Shown piece by piece: positions 11,228 to 23,319 of a stretch of DNA of 64,000 bases. This DNA comes from Chaunax sp. Z400 (taxonomy: Eukaryota; Chordata; Actinopteri; Lophiiformes; Chaunacidae): positions 2,574,001 to 2,638,000 of the forward strand of contig CM075203.1 in the NCBI GenBank assembly GCA_037577475.1, given 5' to 3'. The notes under the pieces are model-generated. The model saw nothing but the letters and a program-made list of their open reading frames with translations. It was not told the origin of the DNA and did no database searches. A program made the position numbers and the translations under genes. Position 1 is the stretch's first letter. Every line of letters starts with the position of its first letter.

Positions 11228-13161
11228 ATGGCAGCGGAGGAGGCTGGAGCTGTCGGCCCGGCTCCGGCCTGTCTGTGCGTCCTCTGCGGGCTACCTGCTG
11301 CGGGGAAGTCCACGCTGGCCCGCAAGGTCCTCAGCACCGCCGCACTGCACGGATTGAGAGCCGGTGTGGTTCCGTATGACGACCTGATCGCGGACCATGC
11401 CTTTCAGACCAGAGTGCTGGAGGACGGTGGCAGTCTGCCAGACACGGTAACGACTTTCGAGCCAAATGGGACTATTTTTGTGCTAAACTATTAGAACTAT
11501 TTAAATGATTGTAGCGGACTTCCCTATAATATGAATGCATCGGTAGTTACAACAGATACTGCATAATAACATAAACTTGCTAACAAAATTATTCAATTAT
11601 TGATTTGTTTTTAAATCCTTTGAGTGTATTTTTGTGCCGTATTTTTGTGTCTCTTTTTCCTCTTTCTAGCACACTGAGTGGAAGTTACACAGACAAGCAG
11701 TTTTGCAGTGCGTTGAGCGCTTCTTGGAGAAACGTCAAGTTCTGGCCGAGCTGCCGAGCAGCTGTCGGATCAACAGGGCTGCATGGGAACAGTGCACCGG
11801 ACCTCTACTGCAGCCCGAAGCTGACCAGGCACCGCTTCTCTTTCTACTGGATGACAACTTCTACTATCCAAGCATGAGATATGAAGTTTACCAACTTGCA
11901 AGAAAGTGTAAGCACCGTTTTTCTGTTTACAACATAGGTCCGTGTTTTAGCCATTAAGTACGCCTACACACTTTGCATTTTTTTTAGATATCTGCGTAAA
12001 CTGTTAAATCTGGGAAGATTTTAGCCTGAATGCACCAGTGAATATATTCAAAATTTACTGCACAAATTTAAATGAAATTAAAGAATGAATTACAGATCAT
12101 AAGCAAGTTTGAAGACTGCTTGTAAATTTGCTTTCTTACACTGAAAAAAAACAAGAAATCGGTCTAAAAACCTGATACAGAATGGGATCAAACCTGCAAA
12201 ACCACTCATGCCTCCTAAATAGTGTCCCTTAGGGTGAATTAATCATCTGTCGTTTGTCTTTTTAGATTCGCTGGGTTTCTGCCAGGTGTATCTGCATTGT
12301 GATTTGGAGACTTGTATCAGCAGAAACCAAAGCAGGCCTGAACCCATTCCGACCAGTGTGATACTGGAGATGGTCAAGCGTTTGGAGTCTCCAAATCCTC
12401 AGAAGAACACATGGGAGAAAAATAGCATTTCACTCAACACTGCAGACAATCTGTCCAAATGTGACGTGTAAGACAATAATTGTTTATTCTACTAACACAT
12501 ATAACTGAAGATCTTGTGCATTAAATCAGCTATTAATGTATTGCCTCTGTCCGTTTCTCCTCCCGTAATGACTTCCTCTCAGCCAGAAGGTGATGGAGTT
12601 GATCTCCTCTGCGCTGAGCAACCCGCTGAGCCCAGTTGAGGACAAAGCTGAACAAACGGTGTGCCAACATAGCTCCAATAAAATAGTGGATTTTAAATAT
12701 GCAACTGCAGACGTGGAGAACTTATTAGCGCTGTGGTCTGTTACTGTTGCAGGAGGCCGACCGCCTCAAATGTGCCACTAGTGTGGTCCACCAGGCTGAC
12801 CAGGCCTGTCGACGGCTCATATCTGAAGCCATGAAGACTGCCAGAGGTCAGTCAGGAACACCATGAAAACAGCATATCTGACAGTCTACTCATTTATCAC
12901 TTGCATTCCAGCCTAATTATCACTTTTGTCGCCTTCACTTTAGAAATTCAAGCACCATCTGAGGACATGAGGTCGCTGGCTGCAGAGCTGAACGAATCCA
13001 AAGCAGCGTTTCTTCACAACCTGCGGAGACGGCTGCTTCAGGAAGCGTCCTTCACTCGAGAAGAGGACATTGACATAGAGCGCGTGGTGAAAAGAGCGGT
13101 CGACGTCTTTGACCGCGAGAGGAAGGAAATCCTGTCGAGGATCACAAATGAAAAGAAATGA
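11228..13161 (+). CDS. pstk: Phosphoseryl-tRNA(Sec) kinase
   Basis: PSTK phosphorylates the serine on Ser-tRNA(Sec), giving the intermediate that SEPSECS turns into selenocysteinyl-tRNA. Exons 11228-11446, 11670-11907, 12266-12467, 12583-12658, 12753-12846 and 12944-13161 sum to 1047 nt, or 348 aa, the same length as the human enzyme. Seen: P-loop GLPAAGKST at residues 21-29 (Walker A with Lys27), followed by a kinase lid-like region; YLHCDLETCISRNQSRP with the Arg-rich motif typical of PSTK; then the conserved SPNPQKNTWEKNS block; a helical charged C-terminus. The start is the first ATG after the upstream stops, and the P-loop sits close behind it as in the family. It is tail to tail with ikzf5, with 504 bases between the two stop codons. 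Confidence 0.93.
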
Positions 13162-13297
13162 CTTGAATCTTTTGTTGAATTTTCACAAAGGCGAATTTAA
13201 TAGTTTCAGTTCACACACTTGCTCCTCAGTTTGTGGACCACTGTGACACTAACATAAACTAGAAAGCCATCAAAGAGGGCATACCTCCGCCAGCGCC

Positions 13298-13303
13298 AAT
13301 AAA
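13298..13303 (+). terminator. Poly(A) signal of pstk
   Basis: AATAAA lies about 140 bases after the pstk TGA, within the convergent interval shared with ikzf5. No canonical AATAAA is seen for ikzf5 on the other strand here. A variant ATTAAA at 13201-13196 would make the two transcripts overlap. Confidence 0.55.
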
Positions 13304-13665
13304 ACATTAACAATCAACCTATTTAGCCTGTTCTCCATTTCAGGAAATCTGCAAGTTCAGACCTTGCTCAGTGCAGACACATAATATATAAAATAGTAAA
13401 AATGCGATAACATTTAACTCCAAGGTCCAAATATTCATAACTAAAAATGTATTTGGAGCAGAGCTAAAGGATTCCATGAGGTTCCATTGATTTTATACAA
13501 GTTTTAACATTATATCTTTTCAAGAAAATCCATGATGGGAACTGGGAGGTCCTAGAGGAGTTGGTAATGAAATGACCCACATAACAAAAACACATACATC
13601 AGTCATTGTGAACAAGTAATAAACTGAAAACAGCAGGATCTAAGACACCACATCTATGAACGGAG

Positions 13666-15816
13666 TCACTTTTTGTGTTGCCCACGGGCAAAGTGGCATG
13701 CAAAGTCGTATCGGTCTCTGCACATGTGACCGCAGATGTTGCACTGGAATGGATGCTCGTATCCGTGGCAGCCCATGTGTATGGTGTAGAGGATATTATC
13801 CAGAAAGCGAACGTCACAATGCTGACATTTATGCAAGAGCTGTTGGTCCAGCATGGTCAGGGCAGGGGCAGGCGTGCTCGGCTGGCTGTCGCTAACACTC
13901 GCTGTGAGAGTGTTGCTCTCAAAGCCGAGGTCGGGGACAGGGCTGCAACTCTCGTGGACTGAGGAGGGAGAGTCTTTCTTTAGTGGCGAAGTCTGCACTC
14001 CGTTTGAACACACCGCAACGTGTTCACTAGAGACCTGTTCTATGAGGATGGGCTTCTCGTCTGTTAACGACTCCCTGTCTGGGGATTCAGAAGTCTGAGT
14101 CTCGGGGTGAAGGTCGGCCAACTGGCCAGCGAGGGCAGACAGCTGATCCAGAGGGCTATTAAAAGTCAAACCATTAGCACCTCTGTTGTGAGCATCATTC
14201 TCATCTACCTTGGGAGGCTTCTTATAGTCACCGCTGTTCAAATGGTGATGAATCGTCTGAGACAAGTCGTTGGGATGGTCTGACTTTGGCAGTCCCATTG
14301 AGGGAGGGTTTAAGTTGATGAGCAGCCGCCTGCTAAAGCCCAGCGAGCCCGTCCTCTTCTGCAGGGAGTTCAAGATCCTCTTGGTGGCGAAAGAAGAGCG
14401 GATGACCCTCGCAGGCAGAAGCTTGTGGCGTCGGCGGCGGTGGTGCGACAGGTTGCTGCGGTCGCTGCAACGGAAGGCACAGAGGTCGCACTTGTATGGC
14501 TTTTCTCCCGTGTGGGAGCGCATGTGGGCTTCTAAGTGGCGCTCGTACGCTGAAGCAAATGGGCACAGCTGGCAGCGATGAGGCTTTTCTCCTGGGTGAC
14601 AATCAGGAAATAAATGCAGTTATAAATACTGATATTACCAAGCATGATTTAGTGTCAAATAGTAAACAGTGATAAACAAAAAAGAAATGGCAAAACCTTC
14701 CAATGTTCTTAATTTTCCAGTTAATATAGGTCAACAAACTAAAACTAATCAGCAGACATTCTTGAGTTCCAAATCAGTCTGGCATAAATATGACCTACTT
14801 ATAGTTTTGTTAAACAAAAATGTCTAATGATTAACATTATAAAAAGTTGAGAGTGCATTCTGAAGTAGTTGACTGGGAAACTGCAGAGAAAAGGTATATT
14901 TATATACGATTTTGCAGGGAATCATCTTGTTGGCAACTGGGATATATTACATTGGAATCAACATTAGTCAGCAATATAACTAGGTTTATTGACAAAACAT
15001 ACTATTTATCAGCTGTTTGCAATAACTACATGAAACAAGAACAGTTTAAATAGATGAAAACAACAGATATTACCACTGTTTTTCCCCCAAATATAACACA
15101 AAATGCTACTTTAACTGACTACTGCAGTCTCAAAATGACTCAATCCCTTAATGACGAGCATCTCTAGTACTTTGCAGAGACCCTTTAGCTGCTATGACCT
15201 GCTGCAAATGTGATGCATATCCAGACACAATGGACAAAGGCCTCCAGTCCTGGAATAATATGTTGTTTTTTTTGCAAATAGCTGAATAGGATCTTTTGCT
15301 AATAAAACTAATGGGGGTTGAATATTTTTGCTTGTAACATTTTCCCCAGGAGTGTTTGGATTACATGCACTGTTTTGTTTAGCCTCGTTTAGGCCTGTTC
15401 AAACAATTACCTGTGTGAATGCGGGTGTGCTCTATTAAACGAGCCATGCCCTTGTTGGCATAGCTGCAGTAGCTACACTTGTACTTTCCATCACAGGTCC
15501 TCTCCAGGCTCTCCATCTGTACAGCTGACCCATCCTCCACTGACAGGCTCACCTCCACTGACGGAGGTTCCAGAGCATTCTCTTCGCTCCTGGGGGCGAC
15601 TGAAAACACAATGAACACGATTTGAATCTGCACTTCTCAGAGATGTACTGATGTATAATTTATTGTGTTCACTATCCCACCTGCTTGAAACGGCTCCCCC
15701 GACTCCTTCTCTCCGCAAACAGAGCCTGAGATCATGTTGACATGCTGGGTTTGCTGTGTCAGGTATTCTTGAAATTCCCTCACAAAATCCACAGGCTCGG
15801 TCTTAACATCTTCCAT
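13666..15816 (-). CDS. ikzf5: Ikaros family zinc finger 5 (Pegasus)
   Basis: DNA-binding transcription factor of the Ikaros family, nuclear. Coding exons 15816-15681, 15599-15411 and 14591-13666 give 416 aa (human 419). Seen: MEDVKTEPVDF start with a SUMO-type VKTE motif; the EFQEYLTQQTQHVNMISGS block diagnostic of Pegasus; three N-terminal C2H2 fingers at about residues 85-107, 113-135 and 141-164 joined by HTGEKP linkers; a Ser/Pro-rich middle; two C-terminal dimerisation fingers at about 364-384 and 391-414 (HKCQHC..., FQCNIC...). The coding start lies 21 nt inside its exon, so there is an untranslated first exon whose donor is at about 16012-16011. It is head to head with acadsb. Confidence 0.94.
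14937..15345. mobile_element. Tc1-like fragment in ikzf5 intron
   Basis: The block 14980-15030 (CTATTTATCAGCTGTTTGCAA) matches the terminal region of the element in acadsb intron 2. The end at about 15312-15345 has GGGGGTTGAATATTTTTGCTT, the same outer end as at 17936. The interior is short and has no recognisable transposase, so this is a deletion derivative. Confidence 0.5.
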
Positions 15817-15837
15817 TTTCCTTCTGTTGTGATTCAC

Positions 15838-16498
15838 CTGAAAAGCATCCAGAGGAGATGAGTCAGATGTGTGACAACTCTCCTTCAACATACTGATAGC
15901 CTGCCTGTTATACAGCCTTATGCTAATCTCGCTAGCTCGACGCTTACAGTCATTTTCATCGTTTTTAACATCGACTAGCTAACACCACTCGAAACACAGT
16001 TCATATCTCACCTTTCAGTGTCTAAGTAACATTATCACTGAGGGGAGTAGTATGAAAACCAGGCCCTTGCGATAAATTATGTGGCTTGAATTGTTAAAAG
16101 GGAAAACGCTTCCGCTTTTTTTCTAATACGCATGTGTGACGCAAACGGTGCGTTTGCGTACTGTTGGAATAAATAAGGTCCATTAGATATTGCACATACA
16201 AATGTCTCGCAAGAAAACTTCTCAAAGATAAGTCATAGATTTTTCTATTTCATCCAGGTTGCCAGAAGCTATATTCCATCTATTTCATTTAATCACCATA
16301 TGGTAACGGTAATAATCAAGCAAAAATCAATTAATATGTGTTTCTTTTACTCACAGAAAAGCACCTCATTTATGTTGTATCATACAGCCTGAATGTGCTT
16401 TGTGCTAACTCGATATAATCAAGTAATTCACAGCTATAAATTCCCAAATGTCCAACCGATTTGAAGGCAGCTTCACACGTAAACATTGTGTAACAAAA
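15838..16498. promoter_or_regulatory. Bidirectional promoter of ikzf5 and acadsb
   Basis: The interval between the ikzf5 coding exon and the acadsb ATG holds the ikzf5 untranslated exon (donor on the minus strand after 16012) and roughly 450 bases that must serve both genes. A TGTGACGCAAACG stretch at 16134-16147 and GCGTTTGCG nearby are inverted GC-containing repeats. No TATA box is evident. Confidence 0.4.
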
Positions 16499-19400
16499 AT
16501 GGCGGCCCCTCTGGTTAGGATTTTCACTAAGGTGAGTCTTAACATTATGGTAAAAAAACAAATGTATGCAAAATGAGGCAAGTGTTAAGGATAATGGGGT
16601 CTTTAATGAACGGAGAGGGATTTTGTAGACTGGATCAGACGGAAGAGCAGAGGCAGTGGATACAATTTCAGGGGAGAGGAGCTCCAAACGTAGTGTATCA
16701 TACCGAGCCCTCAAAGTTCAATAAGGGGAATTTTTTTAAAATCTTGTGCGCACAAGTCATTATCTTATATAACTTGTGCGCACAAGAAAAAAAAATTTCA
16801 CCTATGAGACTTAAGGGGCGCCATGGTATCACACACCTAAAGGGAATAAAAAATAAAGTAGTGAAGGAATTATTGGTTGAGAACAACCCCAAAAATCCAT
16901 CCAGTGAAGAGCACAAAGGCCAAGACCTCACTTTGCGTTTAAACACGCAGATAGACATTTCCACTGTCGTTGCCCTGCTTTCAGTCTTGCAGGCAGATCT
17001 CTCGACCATGCCGGGCTGGATGGAGGAGCCTGTCCAGCATAACTGCCCCAGCTATGACTTCAGACCACACAGCTGGTGCTGTCTCCTTCCCTCCCCTTCA
17101 GACCTACTCGGAGGAGGAGAGCATGATGAGGGAAACAGGTGAGCTCGTTTTCAGGTAACCACTTTATATTAGGTTTTCTGACAAAATATACTATTTATCA
17201 GCTGTTTGCAAAATTTCTTTACACTTTTTTTGCCACATTTAACACAATATACTACTTTTACTGACAATTACAGTCTCAAAATTATCCAACCCCCTGAGCA
17301 GTATCCCCCATTAGAGCAGATTTCCAAATCAGATGTTGCTAAAACACTGTGCCAACCTTCATAGACTTACATTAGCAGTAGAGTCTCAAAGTGTTAAGGC
17401 CCAAATCTTCATGCCACCACTTTTGACCCAGAAGCACAAGAGAAATCAGCTCCAGTAGCTCAGAACCATCTAAAAAGGACAGAGGTTTTGGGATGCTGTT
17501 CCTCGGAGCCATGAAACCAAACTGGAACTTTTGGAGCCTATGGATCAGCCGCGTGTCTGGAGGAGGAAGAATGAAGCTTAACCCAAAAAGAACGCCCTAC
17601 CTACAGAGAAGAATGGTGGTGGCTCGTTGATGATCTGGGGCTAAGATTCCTCAGGAATGCTGCCGGAAGCTGGTGTCTTGATATGCATCATGTTTGCAGT
17701 ACGACATAGCAGATAAAGGGTTTCTACAAAGTAGATGTCATCAAGGATTTTAATCATTCTGAGACTGCAGTAGTCAGTAAAAGTAGACTTTTGTGTGTTA
17801 TTTTGGGGGAAAAACACTCGTAATATCTTTTGTATTAAGCTATTTAAATTATTCTTGTGTGATTTGGTTATTGCAAACAGCTGATAAATAGTTTTTTTTT
17901 TTACCAGTAAACCTAACATACAATAGGGGGTTGAATAATTTTGCTTCCTACTGCTGCTGCTAACTACTGCTGCTAGCTGGAGACAGAAGTTCCTCAACCT
18001 GTAAACATCTGTCTTCTGTGTTTTGACAGTGAAAAAATACGCACAAGAGCGCATTGCACCGTTTGTGTCGAAGATGGATGAAAATTCTGCCATGGACGAG
18101 GAAGTGATCAAATCTCTGTTTGAACAGGGTGTAAGTACATTTTATTGTAACTGAACAGACGTGTAACAACAATCTAGTTGGTCTCATTCTTTCTTTTCAG
18201 TCCAGTGACTCTGATATTGCTTCTTTTTTTTTTTTTTCTTTCAGCTCATGGGCATTGAGATTGACCCAGATTATGGCGGCACTGGCTCCTCCTTCTTCTC
18301 CTCCATTCTGGTCATCGAGGAGCTGGCGAAGGTGGACCCCTCTGTGGCCGTGCTCTGTGACATTCAGAACACGCTGATCAACACGCTCTTCACTAACCTG
18401 GGTACGCCGGCTCAGAAGGAGCAGTACCTCAACCGCCTGTCCACTGACACGGTGAGCAGTTTGTCGCCTCTCGGTGTGGAATAATCCACCGCATTGCTGC
18501 GAAGGCGTAGCTCTGTGGACGAAGAGTTATTAGGAGAACAATTCTCAACTTCCGTACTTGTCTTGCCCCACAGATCGGAAGCTTCTGCCTCTCTGAAGCG
18601 GAGTCGGGCAGCGATGCCTTTTCTCTAAAGACACGCGCTGAGAAACATAAAGACTATTTCGTCATTAATGGATCCAAGATGTGGATCAGCAACGCAGAGC
18701 ATGCAGGCATTTTCCTCGTGATGGCCAACGTGGACCCATCAGCTGTGAGTAATTTTTTGTTTTTCCTGTCGTCAAGGAGCATCTTAGTGTAAAAACACCT
18801 CATCTCATCATCTCATGTCACAAAGATGGATTGTAATGAAGTGTTTCTACCACAAACTGACTTTTTGATTAACAGGGATACAGAGGCATCACCTGCTTCA
18901 TCGTGGACCGGGAAACAGAGGGGCTGGAGATTTGCAAGAAGGAGAACAAGCTCGGTCTGCGTGCGTCCTCCACCTGCCCGCTCAACTTCGACAATGTCAA
19001 GGTACAACCAAAAGTCTTGCATTGTGCCTGACCAATGAGAAACAACTGCATACTGTGACTTCTACTTTCTCCTTCTGTGTGTGTTGAAGGTGCCAGAGAA
19101 TAACATTTTGGGACAGGTCGGTCACGGGTACAAGTATGCCATCGGAATGTTGAACGAGGGCAGGATTGGAATTGCAGCTCAGGTAAACCGTGAGACACTG
19201 TGGGCTGGGCTGCAGGTGTGGTCACCTGTGACTGACTGAGTAGCGGAAGTTACACGATTGGCCCAGTCTAGTGTTGGTGTTTCCCCATTGGCTGTTGCAC
19301 TTTCAAAATAAATAGCCAAATGTTTTCTATTTCGGGATTTGGGGCAACACCAGCTGTCAAACTATTGACCTATTGACTTTTATTTTTAACTCAAACATAT

Positions 19401-21841
19401 AATTACCTTATCATGTAATCTGCTACTTCAGTAAACTTCAACAATTTACTATCATGGATAACAAATCAACCACATTGATATACGAGGTTTTGACCGTTTT
19501 ATAGATCATTTAAAACAAGCTAAATCTGCTCCAGTCGTGATGAAGAGTACGGTGTGAACGCTGCATGTTCTTCCTTTGTCTGCGTTACAGATGCTTGGAC
19601 TGGCACAGGGTTGCTTTGACAACACCATTCCTTACACCAGACAGAGAGTGCAGTTTGGAAAACGCATCTTTGACTTCCAGGTGAACGTCAGAAACAGATT
19701 CCCTCCGGCTGACACGTTCGTGATTGTTCACATTATTCACCAGTGGTGTTATGGTCCTCTTTGTGCTCCAGGGCATGCAGCACCAAATAGCCCACATAGC
19801 AACACAGATCGAAGCTGCTCGGCTGCTGACGTACAATGCTGCTCGTCTGAAGGAAGCTGGGAGGCCTTTCATTAAGGAGGCCTGCATGGCTAAATACTTC
19901 TCTGCTGAGGTGAGCTTCCTCATTCACCGAACACAGCTCGCTTCGTGGTTTCGGCGTTTATCCCCCCGCCTCGTTCCGTCCGTAAGGTGATTGTAAGAGC
20001 GTGTGTCACGTTTCAAACTGAGCAAGTTTTCTAAAAAATGTTTCATATAGGAGAATGTCACACTTTAATATGTATTATAGTAGACTGAGTTAGAAATAAC
20101 TGCCAAAAAACTATTTTTATTGGAGTTCTTGCCCTGAGTATGAAAGAAAAAGAAAGGGGTATTGATGACTGTGTCTTCTTCTGATGTTTATATTTAGGAT
20201 ATATTGTCATCATCAGGACAATTATATCTCTGATCTCATATGTGTTATGTTTTGTAATAACATGTTGTGGTGCTGCAGTTTTGCCCAGGAATCATATAAA
20301 CTAGACAAGGCTAAACTAGGCTGCTCGGTTTCCCTTGAAATTTTCCTCGGGAAGTTCACTTCTTCATGCAACCCTGTGGCACACCTTCCTTTTCTAAACA
20401 AATCTGTAATGGAGCTCACCTCTACAGGAGCCCTCTCCTGGTAGAACTGCAGGTGCAGCTCTTCTTCTCCTCTCACCACCCTGATGAAAATCTCGAGCAA
20501 ATAGCAGCAAATCGTGAACAGTGCAGTTTGGGTCTGTAATAATCTGGATCACCAGTTCATAACTTTTTTCAGTAATCCTGCCAGAAGACAAACCAACAGC
20601 GGCAAAAACATAACCTCCTAGGTGGAGGTAAAAAAAAGAAGGATAATGTCACTCTGAGAGAAGCATCTTCCTGGTTGAATTGAAAGTATTATAATGTTTT
20701 CTGTCTTCCTCAGGTTGCAACCCAAACCACATCTAAATGCATCGAATGGATGGGAGGGGTGGGCTTCACCAAAGACTACCCCATAGAGAAATACTACAGA
20801 GACTGTAAAATCGGTGAGCATGACTGCACAGATACTAACTTGTGTTTGCTGTTTGCACACTGTGTGTTAGATTGTTGTGTAGACTAGAGGTGGTAACAGC
20901 TGTGGAAAGGACACGACTCATGAGGGCTGCATGAAGGTCAGTGAAGTCGGTTGGGATTCGACCAGAGTGGGGCGGGGAGAGACGGCCCGATAGCAGCGGC
21001 TGTAATCGGACTCTGTAGGAATTCCCCCCCCCCCTTCACAGTGCCATTATGTCGACACACAGCCAAGGAAGCTGCAAGGGCAAAATGTCACCATTGCTTT
21101 CATCGCCACCATTTTGGCTGCATAATAAGCCCCCCTTTGTCTCCCAGAAGTGAAAGCTGCTGATTCCTGTAGGGGAATTGGACAAACGTGGCCTTGTTGG
21201 TGACATTTAGCAATCAGGTACACAAACTTTTGAAGAGTTACCAGAGAACAAATATGGAAGTAACTGCCTCGCAAACCTTTCCTCATGAAGGACCTCTAAG
21301 TCCTCTATCTGAGGAGGCGGGTGCACGAGAATGATTGAGAGATGTTACATTTTCTGTGACTTACTCTTACTATCTAACTCTCTATTCTCATCTAACGGCA
21401 CATGAATTTGAGTTGGAGCTTTTGCACCCACCTCAGACGGGGTGTGTGCTAACACTTTTAGCCTAGAGGCTACAGTGAAGATTTAAGTTTTATAAAGGTT
21501 GTAAATAACATCTTTCCCAATGAATGTTTGGATCTCAGGACTTCTGGAGACTTTGATTACAGGCTTATGGAGTTTTTGTTCTCGATTATTTTGATGCCCC
21601 CGCCCAAAGGGGATATACAGGATTACTCACAACCAAACATACGTCCACATGTAACGGGGTACGATCTATCTAAATCTCAAAAACCGCTGCACAGAACAGA
21701 ATGTTACCACCTTTCTTGTTAAACACGACTTCATTCTAATGCTTTGTTGTGTATCCATGTGCAGGTACCATTTATGAGGGCACCACAAATGTCCAGCTAT
21801 CCACTATGGCCAAGTTCATTGATAAGGAGTACGACCACTGA
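16499..21841 (+). CDS. acadsb: Short/branched chain acyl-CoA dehydrogenase
   Basis: Mitochondrial FAD enzyme that oxidises 2-methylbutyryl-CoA in isoleucine breakdown and passes electrons to ETF. Exons: 16499-16531, 16985-17138, 18030-18130, 18245-18451, 18574-18744, 18876-19001, 19090-19182, 19591-19680, 19772-19909, 20714-20813, 21765-21841. Sum 1290 nt, 429 aa (human 432). Seen: Arg-rich targeting peptide over about the first 30 residues; LMGIEIDPDYGGTG, IEELAKVDPSVAV and FCLSEAESGSDAF (FAD/substrate loop); RIGIAAQMLGLAQGCFD; QFGKRIFDFQ; KCIEWMGGVGFTKDYP; catalytic Glu409 in GTIYEGTTN. The second coding exon acceptor was set to 16984 because it keeps phase 0 and has the best pyrimidine tract; an acceptor nine bases later (16993) would also keep the frame. 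No breaks seen. Confidence 0.95.
16743..16786. repeat. Twin 14-bp perfect palindromes
   Basis: CTTGTGCGCACAAG occurs at 16743-16756 and again at 16773-16786, 16 bases apart, in acadsb intron 1. Each is a perfect inverted repeat with a GCGC centre. Confidence 0.85.
17171..17950. mobile_element. Decayed Tc1/mariner-like transposon
   Basis: It lies in acadsb intron 2, starting about 30 bases after the exon 2 donor. The inner repeats 17171-17217 and 17868-17917 are inverted copies of about 45 bases around CTATTTATCAGCTGTTTGCAA. The right outer end has AGGGGGTTGAATAATTTTGC. The interior at 17455-17645 on the plus strand resembles the C-terminal third of a Tc1 transposase (blocks like GGTTTTGGGATGCTG, GGAGGAGGAAGAATGAAGC, ATGGTGGTGGCTC and GATCTGGGGC), but with stops and shifts. 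It is a dead copy and cannot encode an enzyme. Confidence 0.65.
20517..20632 (-). repeat. Dispersed hairpin-ended repeat, copy 3
   Basis: In acadsb intron 9. Contains TCTGGATCACCAG and CAGAAGACAAACCAACAGC, and ends AACATAACCTCCTAGGTGGAGGT, the same terminal hairpin as copy 1. Confidence 0.55.
21400..21560 (+). repeat. Fragment of the TTAAAGGAACAGT element
   Basis: The block TAGAGGCTACAGTGAAGATT and its surroundings match the inside of the element at 42500-42939. The terminal repeats are not seen here, so this is a partial copy in acadsb intron 10. Confidence 0.45.
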
Positions 21842-22230
21842 GACCATGTGACCGGAGCCTGATAGATTATTTTGCTGCTGTGTCAGATGCACCAACTTTC
21901 ACTCCTGTTAAATAGTTACTGATACTGTGATACTGAAATTGTTCCCTTCCACCAGCTTTAGAGATAAAACCGGTGCGATATTTTTTTCCCAACATTTACA
22001 AAGTTTAGAAATAAGTTTATTTGTCCTCCTCTGCTTATGGAGATATACACAAATCGTTTCAGAAGCAAAAACTGATCCATATGTTGCCATTTAAGATGAT
22101 GACATGATTTTGGATGTTTGAGTGCTGTCAGAAAGTTCACTATTACTGATATCAGTCACTTAAAATGTACGTTTTCTTTGCGGGACTCTCTAAAATAAGT
22201 GGATTCTAACACTTATGCACTTGTAAGGAA

Positions 22231-22236
22231 AATAAA
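22231..22236 (+). terminator. Poly(A) signal of acadsb
   Basis: AATAAA about 390 bases after the TGA at 21839-21841. Confidence 0.55.
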
Positions 22237-22435
22237 TAAGTAATTTAATGCTGTATCATGAAATGATCTGTAAAAAAAAGTGATGTTTAAATATCAATTA
22301 ATGTCTGCTGCTGTGTGTCAGCCATCTTTCTGCATCCATCTGACTGATGAGGTCTGTCACTAGAGGGCAGCATTCTCCTGATATCACTCATGAGGAGAAG
22401 CAGCAGCTCACTCAAAAGAGCAGTCAATTATCACA

Positions 22436-22580
22436 TCTTTTAACAGCCTGTCACTTCTAATGGTGTTTTATATTAATTTAATTATGCTGGTGCTCCACGT
22501 GAAGAGCGGCAGCCTTGTGTAATTGACTCACTGATTACATTTCTGCAGCCTGCATGCGCAAAATGAGATCCATTGTCGTA
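22436..22580. promoter_or_regulatory. Candidate hmx3 upstream enhancer A
   Basis: Non-repetitive stretch with homeodomain-type cores (TAATTTAATTATG, TGTAATTGACTCACTGATTACA) and a CACGTG E-box-like CCACGTGAAG. Calling it regulatory is inference from position and composition. Confidence 0.3.
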
Positions 22581-23319
22581 AACAACCCAGTAAGGCTGTG
22601 TCCAAGTATATATGCACACCACCCTTGTAAAAAAAAAAAAGAATGGTGTTTATTGAAAACTGATAATCACTGATGCTTATTAACGATGATGAATGAAGGC
22701 GGATTCAAAGCTGCTGCAATAACAGAAATTGGTAGGATTTACGTCATGTTTCATCCCACTGATTAAACTTAACTATAATAACTGCTTTGTCTCTCGTTTG
22801 TTGTCCAAAAATCATGTTTCTCACACACATATGTAAGAATTACAGACTATGTAAAGACACTTTACATCCCACTTTATATTGCTGTTTATGTTAACCGTAA
22901 AAAAAAAGAATATTGTCTAAATTATGTTTTCTGTCATGGAAGAGAATTCTTACATAACATTTATTATTGCAATCATGAGATTTTAATCACTGATTATCAG
23001 TGGCGTTTCCATAAGAGGGGTCTAGGGGTGGCACTGCCCACCCCTGAAATCTAATTGCTCTATCTCAGACGTCTGTAACATTAGTCTTTTCATCATTTTA
23101 TGGCTTAAAGAAGTCCAGTTAATTGTATTTTCGCTCTATCCTATAGATCTGTCAGAGACACAATCTATATAATTTAGGTTAGGTCTACTGGATCTGGAGC
23201 TAATATTATCACATGAATCTATTACATGTGCTGGAATTAGATATTAAACCTCTACTTTAAATCTGACCCTACTCTGAGGCAGACACATTAAAAATGAAGC
23301 TTAGACAGCAGCTCCATGT

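Noticed and set aside
16573..17142. 189-codon open frame on the plus strand
   Set aside because: It reads acadsb exon 2 in the wrong frame and crosses intron 1 including the palindromes.
17641..18111. 156-codon minus-strand open frame in acadsb intron 2
   Set aside because: Lies in the decayed transposon and runs into acadsb exon 3 antisense. No transposase is encoded in this frame.
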